Origin: Ruegeria sp. HKCCD4315
GTDB lineage: Bacteria > Pseudomonadota > Alphaproteobacteria > Rhodobacterales > Rhodobacteraceae
DNA: 64,000 nt
NCBI RefSeq assembly: GCF_013112245.1
Contig: NZ_WVRN01000002.1
Span: forward strand, 434,001 to 498,000
Reading direction: 5' to 3'
Made by a program: the position numbers and the translations under genes. This document shows positions 8,199 to 16,863 of this stretch, piece by piece. The first letter of the stretch is position 1. Each line of letters starts with the position of its first letter. The notes under the pieces were generated by a model, which made no database searches, was not told the origin of the DNA, and saw only the letters and a list, made by a program, of their open reading frames with translations.

Positions 8199-9230
8199 AT
8201 GAACCTGAAGCAGCTCTCAGAAATTCTGGGTCTTTCGCAAACAACGGTAAGCCGTGCGCTGAACGGCTATCCCGAGGTCAGCGAGGGAACGCGTGTACGT
8301 GTGCAAGCCGCCGCTCAGAAACATGGGTATCGTCCCAACAGCCGAGCAAAAGGGCTGGCAACAGGTCGATCCATGGTTATCGGACATGTGATCCCCAGTT
8401 CGTCGCAACATGAAATGGTGAACCCGATCTTCGGAGATTTTGTCGCCGGAGCAGCAAAGAAATATGCCGAACATGGGTACGACATGATGTTCACCAACGC
8501 TGACGATACCTCGATCGAAGAAGCCTATCGCAGCCTTTTTCAGCGAGGGGCCGTTGATGGTATTGTGCTGCAAGGTCCAAAAGTGAACGAAGCTCGGATC
8601 GCTGTCCTCAAACGCATGAGAGTGCCGTTCATCGTGCATGGGCGTTCAACGGGCGCGGATACGCCTTACGACTGGATAGATGTAAACAACAAAAGCTCGT
8701 TTTTGCGGGCGACCCGGTTTTTGATTGATCTTGGACACCGCAGGATCGCCCTTATCAACGGGTTGGAGGAGATGGATTTTGCACAGCGCAGACGTGCGGG
8801 GTATCTGGCGGCACTGGAGCAAGGCGGTATAATCGCAGACCCTGACCTGATGCGCCGTGCCGAGATGACCGAGGTTTTCGGGCATCGGGAAACGCACGGC
8901 ATGTTGCAGCTTGATGACCCTCCAACAGCTATTTTGGCATCCTCGATGATTTCCGCCATCGGGGTCAGACGCGCGATTGACGAAGCAGGCTTAGTTATGG
9001 GGCGCGACGTTTCGGTCATCGCACATGACGATGACCTTTCGTATCTGAAGAACGGGCAAGACATCCCTATTTTCACAGCGACTCGATCATCTGTCCGCCA
9101 AGCCGGGGAAATGGCCGCAGAGATGCTGATTGATCGGATAAAGTCTCCAGATGGTCCGCCCAATACCAAATTACTTGAGGCCGAACTGGTTGTTGGCCGC
9201 TCGACTGGCCCTGCGCCCAACAGGACGTAA
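8199..9230 (+). CDS. aglR: LacI-family regulator of the glucoside locus
   Basis: The 343-residue regulator begins MNLKQLSEILGLSQTTVSRA, a LacI helix-turn-helix. The hinge segment HGYRPNSRAKGLATGRS and a sugar-binding domain follow. The frame is open further upstream, but the ATG at 8199 gives the normal LacI length and places the DNA-binding domain at the N-terminus. It is divergent from aglEFGAK and is the first gene of the plus-strand operon; the beta-glucosidase-glucokinase gene starts 2 bp after its stop. Two similar LacI operators upstream suggest control of both operons and of itself. It differs from the LacI protein at 1-825, which appears to use a different operator. Confidence 0.9.
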   Translation: MNLKQLSEILGLSQTTVSRALNGYPEVSEGTRVRVQAAAQKHGYRPNSRAKGLATGRSMVIGHVIPSSSQHEMVNPIFGDFVAGAAKKYAEHGYDMMFTNADDTSIEEAYRSLFQRGAVDGIVLQGPKVNEARIAVLKRMRVPFIVHGRSTGADTPYDWIDVNNKSSFLRATRFLIDLGHRRIALINGLEEMDFAQRRRAGYLAALEQGGIIADPDLMRRAEMTEVFGHRETHGMLQLDDPPTAILASSMISAIGVRRAIDEAGLVMGRDVSVIAHDDDLSYLKNGQDIPIFTATRSSVRQAGEMAAEMLIDRIKSPDGPPNTKLLEAELVVGRSTGPAPNRT

Positions 9231-9232
9231 TC

Positions 9233-11560
9233 ATGAAACATTCTCGCGCTGACTTCCCAAAAGATTTCCTTTTCGGGGTCGCAACCTCGGCTTATCAAAT
9301 CGAAGGGCATGCACAGGGTGGTGCCGGGCGAACGCACTGGGATACATTTGCGGCCTCACCCGGCAATGTGGTGCGTGAGGAAAACGGCGATCTGGCCTGC
9401 GACCACCTGAACCGGTTCGAGCAGGATTTTGATCTGGTGCGCGAGGCCGGTTTTGACTGTTATCGGTTCTCAACCAGCTGGGCGCGTGTCATGCCGGAAG
9501 GTCGCGGCCAGATCAATCAAGCCGGGCTGGATTACTATGACCGGCTGGCAGACGCGCTGCTGGCCCGCGGAATCCGCCCGTGTGTGACGCTGTATCACTG
9601 GGAACTGCCCTCCGCTCTTGCGGATCAGGGGGGCTGGTGCAACCGAGACATCGCGGGATGGTTCGCAGACTTCACCGAAATCATCATGGGCCGCATCGGT
9701 GACAGGATGTTCAGTGCGGCCCCAATCAACGAGCCATGGTGTGTCAGTTGGCTCAGCCATTTCGAGGGCCATCATGCGCCCGGTTTGCGCGATATTCGCG
9801 CCACGGCCCGCGCAATGCATCACGTTTTGCTTGCTCATGGACGCGCCATTCAAGCCATGCGCAGCCTTGGCATGAGCAACCTTGGTGCGGTGTTCAACCT
9901 TGAATGGGCAGAACCCGCCGATGAGAGCGTCGAAGCGCGACTTGCAGCGGACCGGTATGACGCGATTTACAATCGGTTCTTTCTTGGTGGTGTATTCAGG
10001 AAAGAGTATCCTAAATTGGTACTGGACGGCCTTGAACCGCACTTGCCCTCTGGCTGGCAGGATGATTTCGAGACAATTGGCACACCGGTCGATTGGTGCG
10101 GATTGAACTACTACACGCGAAAGCTGATTGCCTCGAACGATTCCGCATGGCCCAGCTTGACGGATGTTCCAGGACCATTGCCAAAAACGCAAATGGGTTG
10201 GGAAATAGACCCTTCTGCCCTAAACCGTTTCCTGGTTCGCACACAGAAGGACTATACGGGCGGGCTACCAATCTATATCACCGAAAACGGAATGGCGAGC
10301 GCAGAGCGCGTGCGGGATGAGGACCGTATCGAATATCTTGATACACACCTTGCAGCCGTGCAGGACGCTTTGGCACAAGGTGTTCCGGTTAAAGGCTATT
10401 TTGTCTGGTCTCTGCTGGACAATTACGAATGGGCCTTCGGATACGAGAAAAGGTTTGGACTGGTGGACGTGGATTTTGAAACTCTGGAAAGAACGCCCAA
10501 AGCGTCGTTCGTGGCGCTTACATCCGCCCTTTCAGAGGGGCAGAACGTCTCTCAGCCGTTAGCGCAACCATCCGGATCTGTGCATGAGCACTGGAATTTG
10601 GTTGCGGACATCGGTGGAACAAATACACGTCTGGGCGTTGTGACAAACGGCGAACTGACAGACCTGCGCAAGCACCCAACGGGAACTCTGGATGATCTGC
10701 TGAACGCATTTCACGCTTTGCGCGATGAGGTTGGCACAAATCCTCAGGCGGTTGTTGCCGCCGGGGCTGGTCCTGTCAGAGACGGCGTCATCCGCCTTAC
10801 AAACGCCAATTTGGACTTGTCCGAGTTGGAACTGGCGCAGGCGACCGGGGCGGAACATACTTTTGTTATCAATGACTTTACGGCCGCGGCATGGTCAGTT
10901 GCTGACGTCACACAGAACGAAGTTTCGGTTTTGCAAGGTCAGGCGAAACCACCAGCAGGCACGCGTTTGGTGGTTGGCCCCGGCACCGGACTTGGCGTCG
11001 GAGCATTGCTTTTTTCCGAAGGTCACTATCACACAGTTTCCGGCGAAGGTGGGCATGTTGGGCTGTACCCGCGTCACCGGGACGAGGTCGACGTCTTTGA
11101 AGCCGCCCGTCACATTGCTCCTGACTGTTTCTTTGGCGATAGCCTTGCTTTGGAAGCAGAGATGTTTCTGAGCGGAACTGGCCTTCCTATCCTGTATCAG
11201 GCCGTTGGGTTGGCAGCGGGCACCGGGCGGTCGTCTTTTCGTTCCGCCAAAGACATTTTGACCGAAGCCCGCGATGCTTCGGACCCCATCGCAGTCAAAA
11301 CTGCGCAGATGTTCACAACGCATCTGGGCGCGCTTATGGGTGATATGGCTGTCACGCTTATGCCTGCTGGTGGAGTGTTTCTTGTCGGCGGGGTCGCCGA
11401 GAAAAACCGCTGGCTGTTTGATCAGGATTTCAAGGACGCATTCAATGGCGGCGGGCGGTTCAGCGAGCTTCGTAAATCCTTGAACCTTTACGTCTCAGAA
11501 CAGGCCGAGTTCGGCATCATCGGGGCGAACAATTTTTGCAAAAACGCACTAAAGCGATGA
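9233..11560 (+). CDS. Fusion protein: GH1 beta-glucosidase and ROK-independent (Glk-type) glucokinase
   Basis: One uninterrupted 775-codon frame encodes two enzymes. Residues 1 to about 440 are a GH1 beta-glucosidase, with YHWELPSALADQGGW, the acid/base E167 in PINEPW and the nucleophile E351 in YITENGM. After a linker of about 15 residues (QPLAQPSGSVHEHW), residues 452-775 form a glucokinase of the bacterial Glk family. It has ADIGGTNTRLG for ATP, INDFTAAAW with catalytic D548, GPGTGLGVG, SGEGGHVGLYPRH and FLVGGVAEKN. The protein could hydrolyse beta-glucosides such as cellobiose and phosphorylate the released glucose to glucose 6-phosphate in one polypeptide. No signal peptide is seen, so it is cytoplasmic. 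Both halves keep their catalytic residues. Beta-glucosidase and glucokinase are usually separate genes. Confidence 0.93.
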   Translation: MKHSRADFPKDFLFGVATSAYQIEGHAQGGAGRTHWDTFAASPGNVVREENGDLACDHLNRFEQDFDLVREAGFDCYRFSTSWARVMPEGRGQINQAGLDYYDRLADALLARGIRPCVTLYHWELPSALADQGGWCNRDIAGWFADFTEIIMGRIGDRMFSAAPINEPWCVSWLSHFEGHHAPGLRDIRATARAMHHVLLAHGRAIQAMRSLGMSNLGAVFNLEWAEPADESVEARLAADRYDAIYNRFFLGGVFRKEYPKLVLDGLEPHLPSGWQDDFETIGTPVDWCGLNYYTRKLIASNDSAWPSLTDVPGPLPKTQMGWEIDPSALNRFLVRTQKDYTGGLPIYITENGMASAERVRDEDRIEYLDTHLAAVQDALAQGVPVKGYFVWSLLDNYEWAFGYEKRFGLVDVDFETLERTPKASFVALTSALSEGQNVSQPLAQPSGSVHEHWNLVADIGGTNTRLGVVTNGELTDLRKHPTGTLDDLLNAFHALRDEVGTNPQAVVAAGAGPVRDGVIRLTNANLDLSELELAQATGAEHTFVINDFTAAAWSVADVTQNEVSVLQGQAKPPAGTRLVVGPGTGLGVGALLFSEGHYHTVSGEGGHVGLYPRHRDEVDVFEAARHIAPDCFFGDSLALEAEMFLSGTGLPILYQAVGLAAGTGRSSFRSAKDILTEARDASDPIAVKTAQMFTTHLGALMGDMAVTLMPAGGVFLVGGVAEKNRWLFDQDFKDAFNGGGRFSELRKSLNLYVSEQAEFGIIGANNFCKNALKR

Positions 11561-11599
11561 ACGACTTGTGCGCTTGAGGCTCTGGGAGAGGACGTTGGA

Positions 11600-12526
11600 A
11601 TGATCCTGTGCTGTGGGGAAGCCCTGATTGACATGATTGCCGAGCCGACAGTGTCCGGCGCACGCGGCTTTGTGCCCCATACGGGTGGCGCGATCCTGAA
11701 TACCGCTGTTGCCATGGGGCGCTTGGGTGAGTCCGTGGGAATGTTGACCGGTGTCTCCACGGATATGTTTGGTCAACAGCTGATCAACGCGTTAAAGGCA
11801 AGCCACGTTGACGTTTCGCATGTAATTGTCTCGGATCGTCCCACTACACTTGCGTTTGTACAACTTGAAGATGGGCACGCAACCTACAGTTTCGTTGATG
11901 AAAACACGGCTGGCCGTATGTTGGCACCTGAAGATATGCCAGACCAACTCCCTGCCATCTCGGCATTGTATCTTGGGGGTATAAGCTTGGCGTGTGAGCC
12001 ATGTGCAGATGCCTATGCATCTTTGTTGGCTCAACACGGAAACGACCGCCCTGTCATGTTGGATCCCAACATTCGTCCGGGTTTTATTCAGGATCAAACC
12101 CGCTTTCGAACGCGTTTGAACCGCATGATCGCGCAGTCCGATATCGTGAAAGTGTCGGACGAGGATCTGGACTGGATCATTCCCGGTGCGGAACCCGAAG
12201 CAGTCAAAGCAGCCTTGCTGTTGCAAGCCGGACCATCAGCGCTGATCGTGACCCGGGGCGGCGATGGCGCAAACGGGTATCTGGCGGATGGATCGCAAGT
12301 GACGGTGCCGGTAAAACCGGTGCAGGTCGTGGATACGATCGGTGCGGGCGACACGTTCAATGCAGGTGTGCTCACTGGTCTCAGCCGCGCCGGGCATCTG
12401 ACAAAACCTGCTGTACGCAACTTAACTGCCAACTCTTTGCGCGCGGCCATGGAACTGGGCGCCGAAGTTGCAGCTGTAACCGTATCTCGAGCTGGGGCGG
12501 AACCGCCTTGGGACCATGAGCTATAA
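11600..12526 (+). CDS. Fructokinase-like PfkB-family sugar kinase
   Basis: The 308-residue protein starts MILCCGEALIDMI and has the PfkB signatures: the N-terminal glycine-rich GGAILNTAVAMGRLG and the C-terminal DTIGAGDTFNAG with catalytic D251. The length and the opening sequence fit fructokinase (fructose to fructose 6-phosphate). A GGGAGAGG ribosome-binding site lies ahead of the ATG. It is third in the aglR operon. Fructose could come from alpha-glucosidase action on sucrose or from the isomerase encoded next. Other ketose kinases cannot be excluded. Confidence 0.85.
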   Translation: MILCCGEALIDMIAEPTVSGARGFVPHTGGAILNTAVAMGRLGESVGMLTGVSTDMFGQQLINALKASHVDVSHVIVSDRPTTLAFVQLEDGHATYSFVDENTAGRMLAPEDMPDQLPAISALYLGGISLACEPCADAYASLLAQHGNDRPVMLDPNIRPGFIQDQTRFRTRLNRMIAQSDIVKVSDEDLDWIIPGAEPEAVKAALLLQAGPSALIVTRGGDGANGYLADGSQVTVPVKPVQVVDTIGAGDTFNAGVLTGLSRAGHLTKPAVRNLTANSLRAAMELGAEVAAVTVSRAGAEPPWDHEL

Positions 12527-12541
12527 TTCTTGGAAAAAACA

Positions 12542-13207
12542 ATGAAACGATCTGACATAAATCGCATCAAATCCGAAGCGCAGGCGTTCATCCAGTCCTT
12601 TGGCGGTGTACTGCCGCCTTTTGCAGACTGGTCACCCGAACAGATGCGCAGCCCAGTGGCGCAAACGATCCGCAGCCGCGGGTTGGGGTGGGACATCACC
12701 GACTACGCTCAGGGCCGGTTTGATGAACTGGGCCTGTTTCTTTTCACGCTGCGCAACGGCGAAGTGAATGATTTGCAGTCTGGGCGCGGGATGCTTTACG
12801 CAGAAAAATTGCTGATTTCGAAAGACAAACAACTGTCTCCGATGCATCGCCACATCATCAAGGCAGAGGACATCATCAACCGTGGCGGCGGCGATCTGGT
12901 GATGGAGATTTATGCATCGGACCCAGAAGGTGGCATCGACCGGCATACGCCTGTCACAGTGCCCAGCGATGCCTGCCCTGTTACGTTGCAACCAGGTGAG
13001 CATCTACGCCTGAAACCAGGGCAAAGCGTAACCCTGATGCCCGGAGTTTGGCACGCGTTCTGGGCCGAGCACGGTGATTGCCTTATCGGCGAGGTTTCGA
13101 CTGTGAATGATGATCGAACGGATAATGTGTTCGAAGATCCGATCCCTCGATTTTCAAAGATTGAGGAAGATGCCGCGCCAGATTTCCTATTGGTTTCCGA
13201 CTACTGA
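12542..13207 (+). CDS. D-lyxose ketol-isomerase-like cupin
   Basis: The 221-residue protein matches the D-lyxose isomerase (YdaE-type) cupin family. Metal ligands would be H102 and H104 in MHRHIIKAEDIINRGGG, nearby E109, and H171 in MPGVWHAFWAEHG. The C-terminal STVNDDRTDNVFEDP is typical. Family members interconvert D-lyxose with D-xylulose and D-mannose with D-fructose. The ATG at 12542 is preferred over an in-frame TTG at 12530. It ends the plus-strand glucoside operon, 15 bp after the fructokinase. Producing or draining fructose for that kinase is the likely job here (inference). Confidence 0.82.
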   Translation: MKRSDINRIKSEAQAFIQSFGGVLPPFADWSPEQMRSPVAQTIRSRGLGWDITDYAQGRFDELGLFLFTLRNGEVNDLQSGRGMLYAEKLLISKDKQLSPMHRHIIKAEDIINRGGGDLVMEIYASDPEGGIDRHTPVTVPSDACPVTLQPGEHLRLKPGQSVTLMPGVWHAFWAEHGDCLIGEVSTVNDDRTDNVFEDPIPRFSKIEEDAAPDFLLVSDY

Positions 13208-13319
13208 CGTAAACCGGGTTGACAATAACCGACAGACAACTGGGCTGAGCCCAAGTGATTTCGTCAAACGCCACTCATTCTCTTGCTTGACAAGTCCAGC
13301 ACCACGAGACTAGCTGAGC

Positions 13320-13490
13320 GGGATGGTTCCGTAAGGGATGAAAATGGGAATACGGTGCGGCACAGTTTTTTTGCCAAGTCCGTGACTGCCCCCGCAACTG
13401 TAAGCGGAGAGCGACGCCATTACGCCACTGACCCCGAAAGGGTTGGGAAGGTGGGCCGAGCCTTGACCCGCAAGTCAGGAGACCTGCCAT
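13320..13490 (+). ncRNA. Cobalamin (AdoCbl-class) riboswitch
   Basis: The segment has the canonical order of conserved elements: GGTTCC, GGGATGAAAATGGGAA, a CCCCCGCAACTGTAAGCGG core around 13390-13407, GCCACTG, and the 3' B12 box AAGTCAGGAGACCTGCC ending near 13489. A TTGACA hexamer at 13287-13292 may be the -35 of the promoter, but no good -10 is visible. It precedes an ABC importer operon, which is the usual place for control of B12 uptake. The flanking non-coding parts of 13208-13744 hold a weak GGGCT/AGCCC hairpin near 13239-13256 and the short ORF listed next. Confidence 0.95.
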
Positions 13491-13537
13491 CCGATGTTCA
13501 ACCAACCCGGGGCGGGGCGTCCTGGAAGGAGGCTTTG

Positions 13538-13624
13538 ATGGCACGTTTTTCGCGTGTTTACATTGGTAGCACCTTCTGTCCGCGCTTGGTTTCAAGCGGA
13601 GCGGACAGTGTTAAAGGTGACTGA
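13538..13624 (+). CDS. Candidate 28-residue leader ORF behind the B12 riboswitch
   Basis: An ATG at 13538 follows AAGGAGG with good spacing and opens a 28-codon frame (MARFSRVYIGSTFCP...) ending in TGA at 13624. It starts about 48 bases after the B12 box. Its ribosome-binding site lies in a small TCCT/AGGA hairpin. A strong hairpin (13576-13608) lies inside the frame. I do not recognise the peptide. It could be a translated leader that couples the riboswitch to downstream expression, or a chance ORF in a structured leader. The strong ribosome-binding site is the main support. Confidence 0.4.
   Translation: MARFSRVYIGSTFCPRLVSSGADSVKGD
13576..13608 (+). repeat. Strong hairpin in the B12 leader
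   Basis: CTGTCCGC-GCTTG pairs with CAAGC-(GGA)-GCGGACAG around a GTTT loop. That makes a 13-bp stem interrupted only by a 3-base bulge. No T-run follows, so it is not a classical terminator. It lies inside the 28-codon frame and 137 bp upstream of the DUF1636 gene. Confidence 0.6.
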
Positions 13625-13744
13625 CAGAAATAAGCTCTTCTTCAATACCTACTGCGCTGAGGCATCCCGCGGTGCCGTTAATTCAATGCCACGTTACGTT
13701 ATAACATTGCATATCAATCCAACCCGCAGTAAGCGCTACATGCA

Positions 13745-14101
13745 ATGACGAAAATCGCTGATCATTTCATTCTTGTGTGTGCGACCTGCACAGGTGCCAT
13801 GTCCACCGATCAAGTGACTGGCGCACTGGCGCAAACATTGCCCGAAGGATTTGCAATTCGAACAGTTGATTGCATGGCAGGTTGTTCCCGACCAACCACC
13901 ATTGGCCTTCAGGCACCGGGCAAGGCGCAGTATCTGTTTGGAGACATCGACACGGAATTGGATCTGGACGCAGTGGTGGAATTCGCCGGACAATACCGCC
14001 TTAGTTCCGATGGCTGGACAAGTGCAACCGAACGCCCGCCCGCGTTATTCACCAAGACCTTGTCCCGAATACCCGCCCTGCCAACCGAGAGGGTGTCATG
14101 A
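13745..14101 (+). CDS. DUF1636-family putative metal-binding protein
   Basis: The 118-residue protein resembles the DUF1636 family of predicted metal-binding proteins. It has two cysteine pairs, C12/C15 (VCATC) and C43/C47 (DCMAGC), followed by QYLFGDIDTE, which fits the family's conserved GxxxYxFGDLD segment. The cysteines could bind a 2Fe-2S cluster or another metal. It is the first full gene after the cobalamin riboswitch and overlaps the transporter ATPase gene by 4 bp (ATGA). A role in B12 or cobalt handling is therefore likely but unproven. Confidence 0.78.
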   Translation: MTKIADHFILVCATCTGAMSTDQVTGALAQTLPEGFAIRTVDCMAGCSRPTTIGLQAPGKAQYLFGDIDTELDLDAVVEFAGQYRLSSDGWTSATERPPALFTKTLSRIPALPTERVS

Positions 14102-14874
14102 GTTTTCTGTCGGTCGAGGGTCTCGAATATTACGCTTTGAACGGCGATGTCCTTTTGCAGGACGTGTCCTTCGGCTTGGAGGAGGGCTCGATTCTGGCAA
14201 TTGCGGGTCCGAATGGCGCGGGAAAAACAACACTGCTCAAGTTGCTTTGCGGAATAGAACGTATTGCACTGGGTGATGTGCTTATAAGAGGCAAAAGCTT
14301 GCGCACCTTGTCCGCGCATGAGCGTGCCCGAACCATCGCGGTCGTAGGCCAGCAAGAAATGCCAGACGGTCGGTTGCGTTTGCGAGACTATGTTGCGCTT
14401 GGGCAAATCCCGATTCAGGCGGATAAATCGGCAACCGAGCACAAGGTAGATCTTGATCGAGTTCTGGAAACAACCGGATTGTCTCATCTTTCCCGCAAGC
14501 CGATGAGCCAGCTATCGGGTGGCGAGCGACAGCGCGCTCACATCGCGCGCGCTTTGGCACAAAACCCATCCCTGTTGTTTCTGGACGAACCGACCAATCA
14601 CCTGGATCCAGACGCCAAGGGGCACATGTTGTCCTTGGTGGCCGAGCTGGGCGTCACGGTGGTCATGATCGTCCATGATCTGGTCATGATCCCGGAATTC
14701 GCCACGCATGTGGCCTTGATGAAATCCACACGCCTGACGGGTTATGGGCCCGTCAGCGACGTGCTGACCTCAGAACGTGTTCGCGACACCTTTGGTGTGG
14801 ATTATCTGTGCTTTCAGCATGAGGGCCGCATAATCCCAGCGCTGGATATTCGAAAACGAAAACTGTCATCATAA
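14098..14874 (+). CDS. Cobalamin-type ABC transporter ATP-binding protein
   Basis: The 258-residue ATPase of the FecE/BtuD group has Walker A GPNGAGKTT at 37-45, signature LSGGERQR starting at 139 and Walker B LLFLDEPTNHLD with D163. It energises import through the FecCD-type permease encoded two genes downstream. The upstream riboswitch points to vitamin B12 or another corrinoid rather than iron-siderophore. Its start overlaps the DUF1636 stop, which indicates translational coupling. Confidence 0.9.
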   Translation: MSFLSVEGLEYYALNGDVLLQDVSFGLEEGSILAIAGPNGAGKTTLLKLLCGIERIALGDVLIRGKSLRTLSAHERARTIAVVGQQEMPDGRLRLRDYVALGQIPIQADKSATEHKVDLDRVLETTGLSHLSRKPMSQLSGGERQRAHIARALAQNPSLLFLDEPTNHLDPDAKGHMLSLVAELGVTVVMIVHDLVMIPEFATHVALMKSTRLTGYGPVSDVLTSERVRDTFGVDYLCFQHEGRIIPALDIRKRKLSS

Positions 14875-14886
14875 CAGGAGCTTACA

Positions 14887-15837
14887 ATGATGCAGAAACT
14901 TTGGCCTGTGGCTCTGTTCACTGGCCTGGCAAGCGGCGCGGTCGCAGAAGCCATCACAGTGGACAATTGCGGCGAACCGCTGGTTTTTGAAACCGCGCCC
15001 GAACGGATCGTTGTCCACGACATGAACATGACCGACATGGCGTTCGCATTGGGCCTGCAAGACAAGATCGTGGGCCTGACCGGCATCACGGGCTGGTACA
15101 AGACGAGCCCTGATTTTGATGCACAGCGCGGTGATATCCCAGAGCTTGCACCAAAATACCCTACTGTTGAGAACCTCATCGCAGTAGAACCCGACATGTT
15201 CTTTGCAGGGTGGTATTACGGTATGCAGCCGGGTGGCGAGGTTACTCCGGACACCCTTTCGCCCTTTGGCATCAAGACCATGGTTCTGACCGAAAGCTGC
15301 GTACATCTGAGCAAAGATCGCCCAGAGGCCAGTATGGACCTGCTGTTTGGCGACGTTCTGCGTTTGGGTCAGGTCATGGGCGTCGAAGCCAAGGCGCAAG
15401 AGCTTGTCTCGGGCTGGAAAGACCAACTGGCCGCTATCGAAGCCAAAACAGCTGATCTGCCCAAACCACGTGTCTTCCTGTTGGACGGGCCGGCAGATGC
15501 GCCGTTTACCGCTGGTAAGTTTGCGATACCGGACGCGATGATCGCCGCAGCAGGCGGAGAGAATGTGACCCATGACATGGACACCAGCTGGGGTCGTACG
15601 TCGTGGGAAACCGTGGCTGCTGCAAACCCGGAATTCCTGGTTCTGCTGGACTATCAGACAGGAAACGGTGCAGAAGATACCTTCCAGTTCCTGAAAGATC
15701 ATCCCGTCATGTCTCAAACCGATGCAGTCAAGAACGAGCGCTGGATCGGCCTGCGCTACGAAGAGCTGACACCCGGCCCGGCAAACATTGAGGCCATCGA
15801 AAAGATGGTCAAGGCAATGCACCCGGAGACCAACTGA
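14887..15837 (+). CDS. Cobalamin-type ABC transporter substrate-binding protein
   Basis: The 316-residue protein has a signal peptide (MMQKLWPVALFTGLASGAVA) and a class III binding-protein body, with PERIVVHDMNMTDMAFALG near the N-terminus and FLVLLDYQTG near the C-terminus. It would bind a corrinoid in the periplasm. A clear ribosome-binding site (ACAGGAG) precedes the ATG. It follows the ATPase by 12 bp and abuts the permease gene. No TonB-dependent BtuB receptor is encoded in this window. Confidence 0.88.
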   Translation: MMQKLWPVALFTGLASGAVAEAITVDNCGEPLVFETAPERIVVHDMNMTDMAFALGLQDKIVGLTGITGWYKTSPDFDAQRGDIPELAPKYPTVENLIAVEPDMFFAGWYYGMQPGGEVTPDTLSPFGIKTMVLTESCVHLSKDRPEASMDLLFGDVLRLGQVMGVEAKAQELVSGWKDQLAAIEAKTADLPKPRVFLLDGPADAPFTAGKFAIPDAMIAAAGGENVTHDMDTSWGRTSWETVAAANPEFLVLLDYQTGNGAEDTFQFLKDHPVMSQTDAVKNERWIGLRYEELTPGPANIEAIEKMVKAMHPETN

Positions 15838-15838
15838 T

Positions 15839-16849
15839 ATGGCCCATTTGGGCCGTTCGATCTTGCTGGGGGCGATCGTTCTGATCGCCCTTTTGCTGCT
15901 GTCCATCGTTTATGGAACAACAAATATTCCTGTGCGGGACGTGGTCGCCGCGATTGGTCTAGGAACAGGCCTGATCGATGGCGACATGTCCCCGCTTCAC
16001 CGGATCGTTTTCGACTTGCGCCTTCCCCGCGCCTTGTTTGCCGCGGTCATCGGGGCAGGATTGGGGGTTGTTGGTGTGGTTTTGCAAACAACCACGCGCA
16101 ACGATCTTGCCGATCCATTCTTGTTTGGCCTGTCCTCGGGCGCGGCTGCCGGGGCGGTGTTGGTGATCACCGTCACGGGTGATGTACTGGGCATTTGGAC
16201 CCTGCCCTTGGCGGCATTTTGCGGAGGCTTGATTGCTTCGGGCATTGTTCTGGCACTGGTTCAGGGCCTGCGCACAAGTGCGCCGGAAAAACTGATTCTA
16301 GCCGGTTTGGCCGTGTCCTTTCTGTTCTCGGCCATCACAAACTATTTGATTTTTTCCGGCGACAATCGCGCGGCGCATTCGGTCATCTTCTGGATGCTTG
16401 GCGGGTTGGGCCTTGCACGGTGGGAGACATTCCCACTGGTTCTGACCGGACTGGCTCTGATCCTGAGTTATGCTCTTTACCGCAGTCGCTGGCTGGATGC
16501 CCTTTTAACCGGAGATTTCACGGCGTCCTCTCTTGGCATACCCGTTCAGGGCTTGCGATTTAGTATGTTCTTTGTCGCGGCATTGGCGACGGCGAGCTTT
16601 GTTTCCGTGGCCGGCGTTATTGGTTTTGTCGGGTTAATGGTCCCTCATATTGCACGGGGCATTGCCGGCACGCTGCACAGAAACCTGTTGATTACCTCAG
16701 CTATCGTCGGGGCGATCCTGCTGACGATGTCGGATATTCTGTCCCGCCTGCTTTTGGCCCCTCAAGAACTGCCCGTAGGTATCGTAACAACGTCGATCGG
16801 GTCTCTTTTTGTGTTCCTATATCTGTTCAAATCCGCGCGCGGTGATTGA
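15839..16849 (+). CDS. Cobalamin-type ABC transporter permease (FecCD family)
   Basis: The 336-residue, strongly hydrophobic protein has the FecCD landmarks: DLRLPRALFAAVIGAGLGVVG near residues 58-80, NDLADPFLFGLSSGAAAGA, and the C-terminal segment GFVGLMVPHIARGI. The frame is open upstream into the binding-protein gene. The ATG at 15839 is chosen because it lies 1 bp after that gene's stop and starts with a natural hydrophobic helix. It forms the membrane channel of the B12-type importer. Confidence 0.9.
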   Translation: MAHLGRSILLGAIVLIALLLLSIVYGTTNIPVRDVVAAIGLGTGLIDGDMSPLHRIVFDLRLPRALFAAVIGAGLGVVGVVLQTTTRNDLADPFLFGLSSGAAAGAVLVITVTGDVLGIWTLPLAAFCGGLIASGIVLALVQGLRTSAPEKLILAGLAVSFLFSAITNYLIFSGDNRAAHSVIFWMLGGLGLARWETFPLVLTGLALILSYALYRSRWLDALLTGDFTASSLGIPVQGLRFSMFFVAALATASFVSVAGVIGFVGLMVPHIARGIAGTLHRNLLITSAIVGAILLTMSDILSRLLLAPQELPVGIVTTSIGSLFVFLYLFKSARGD

Positions 16850-16863
16850 CGCCAGATATTGGC

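Noticed and set aside
13283-13624. 113-codon frame spanning the B12 riboswitch
   Set aside because: It runs through the conserved riboswitch core, which explains the sequence; only the 3' part from the ATG at 13538 has a ribosome-binding site.
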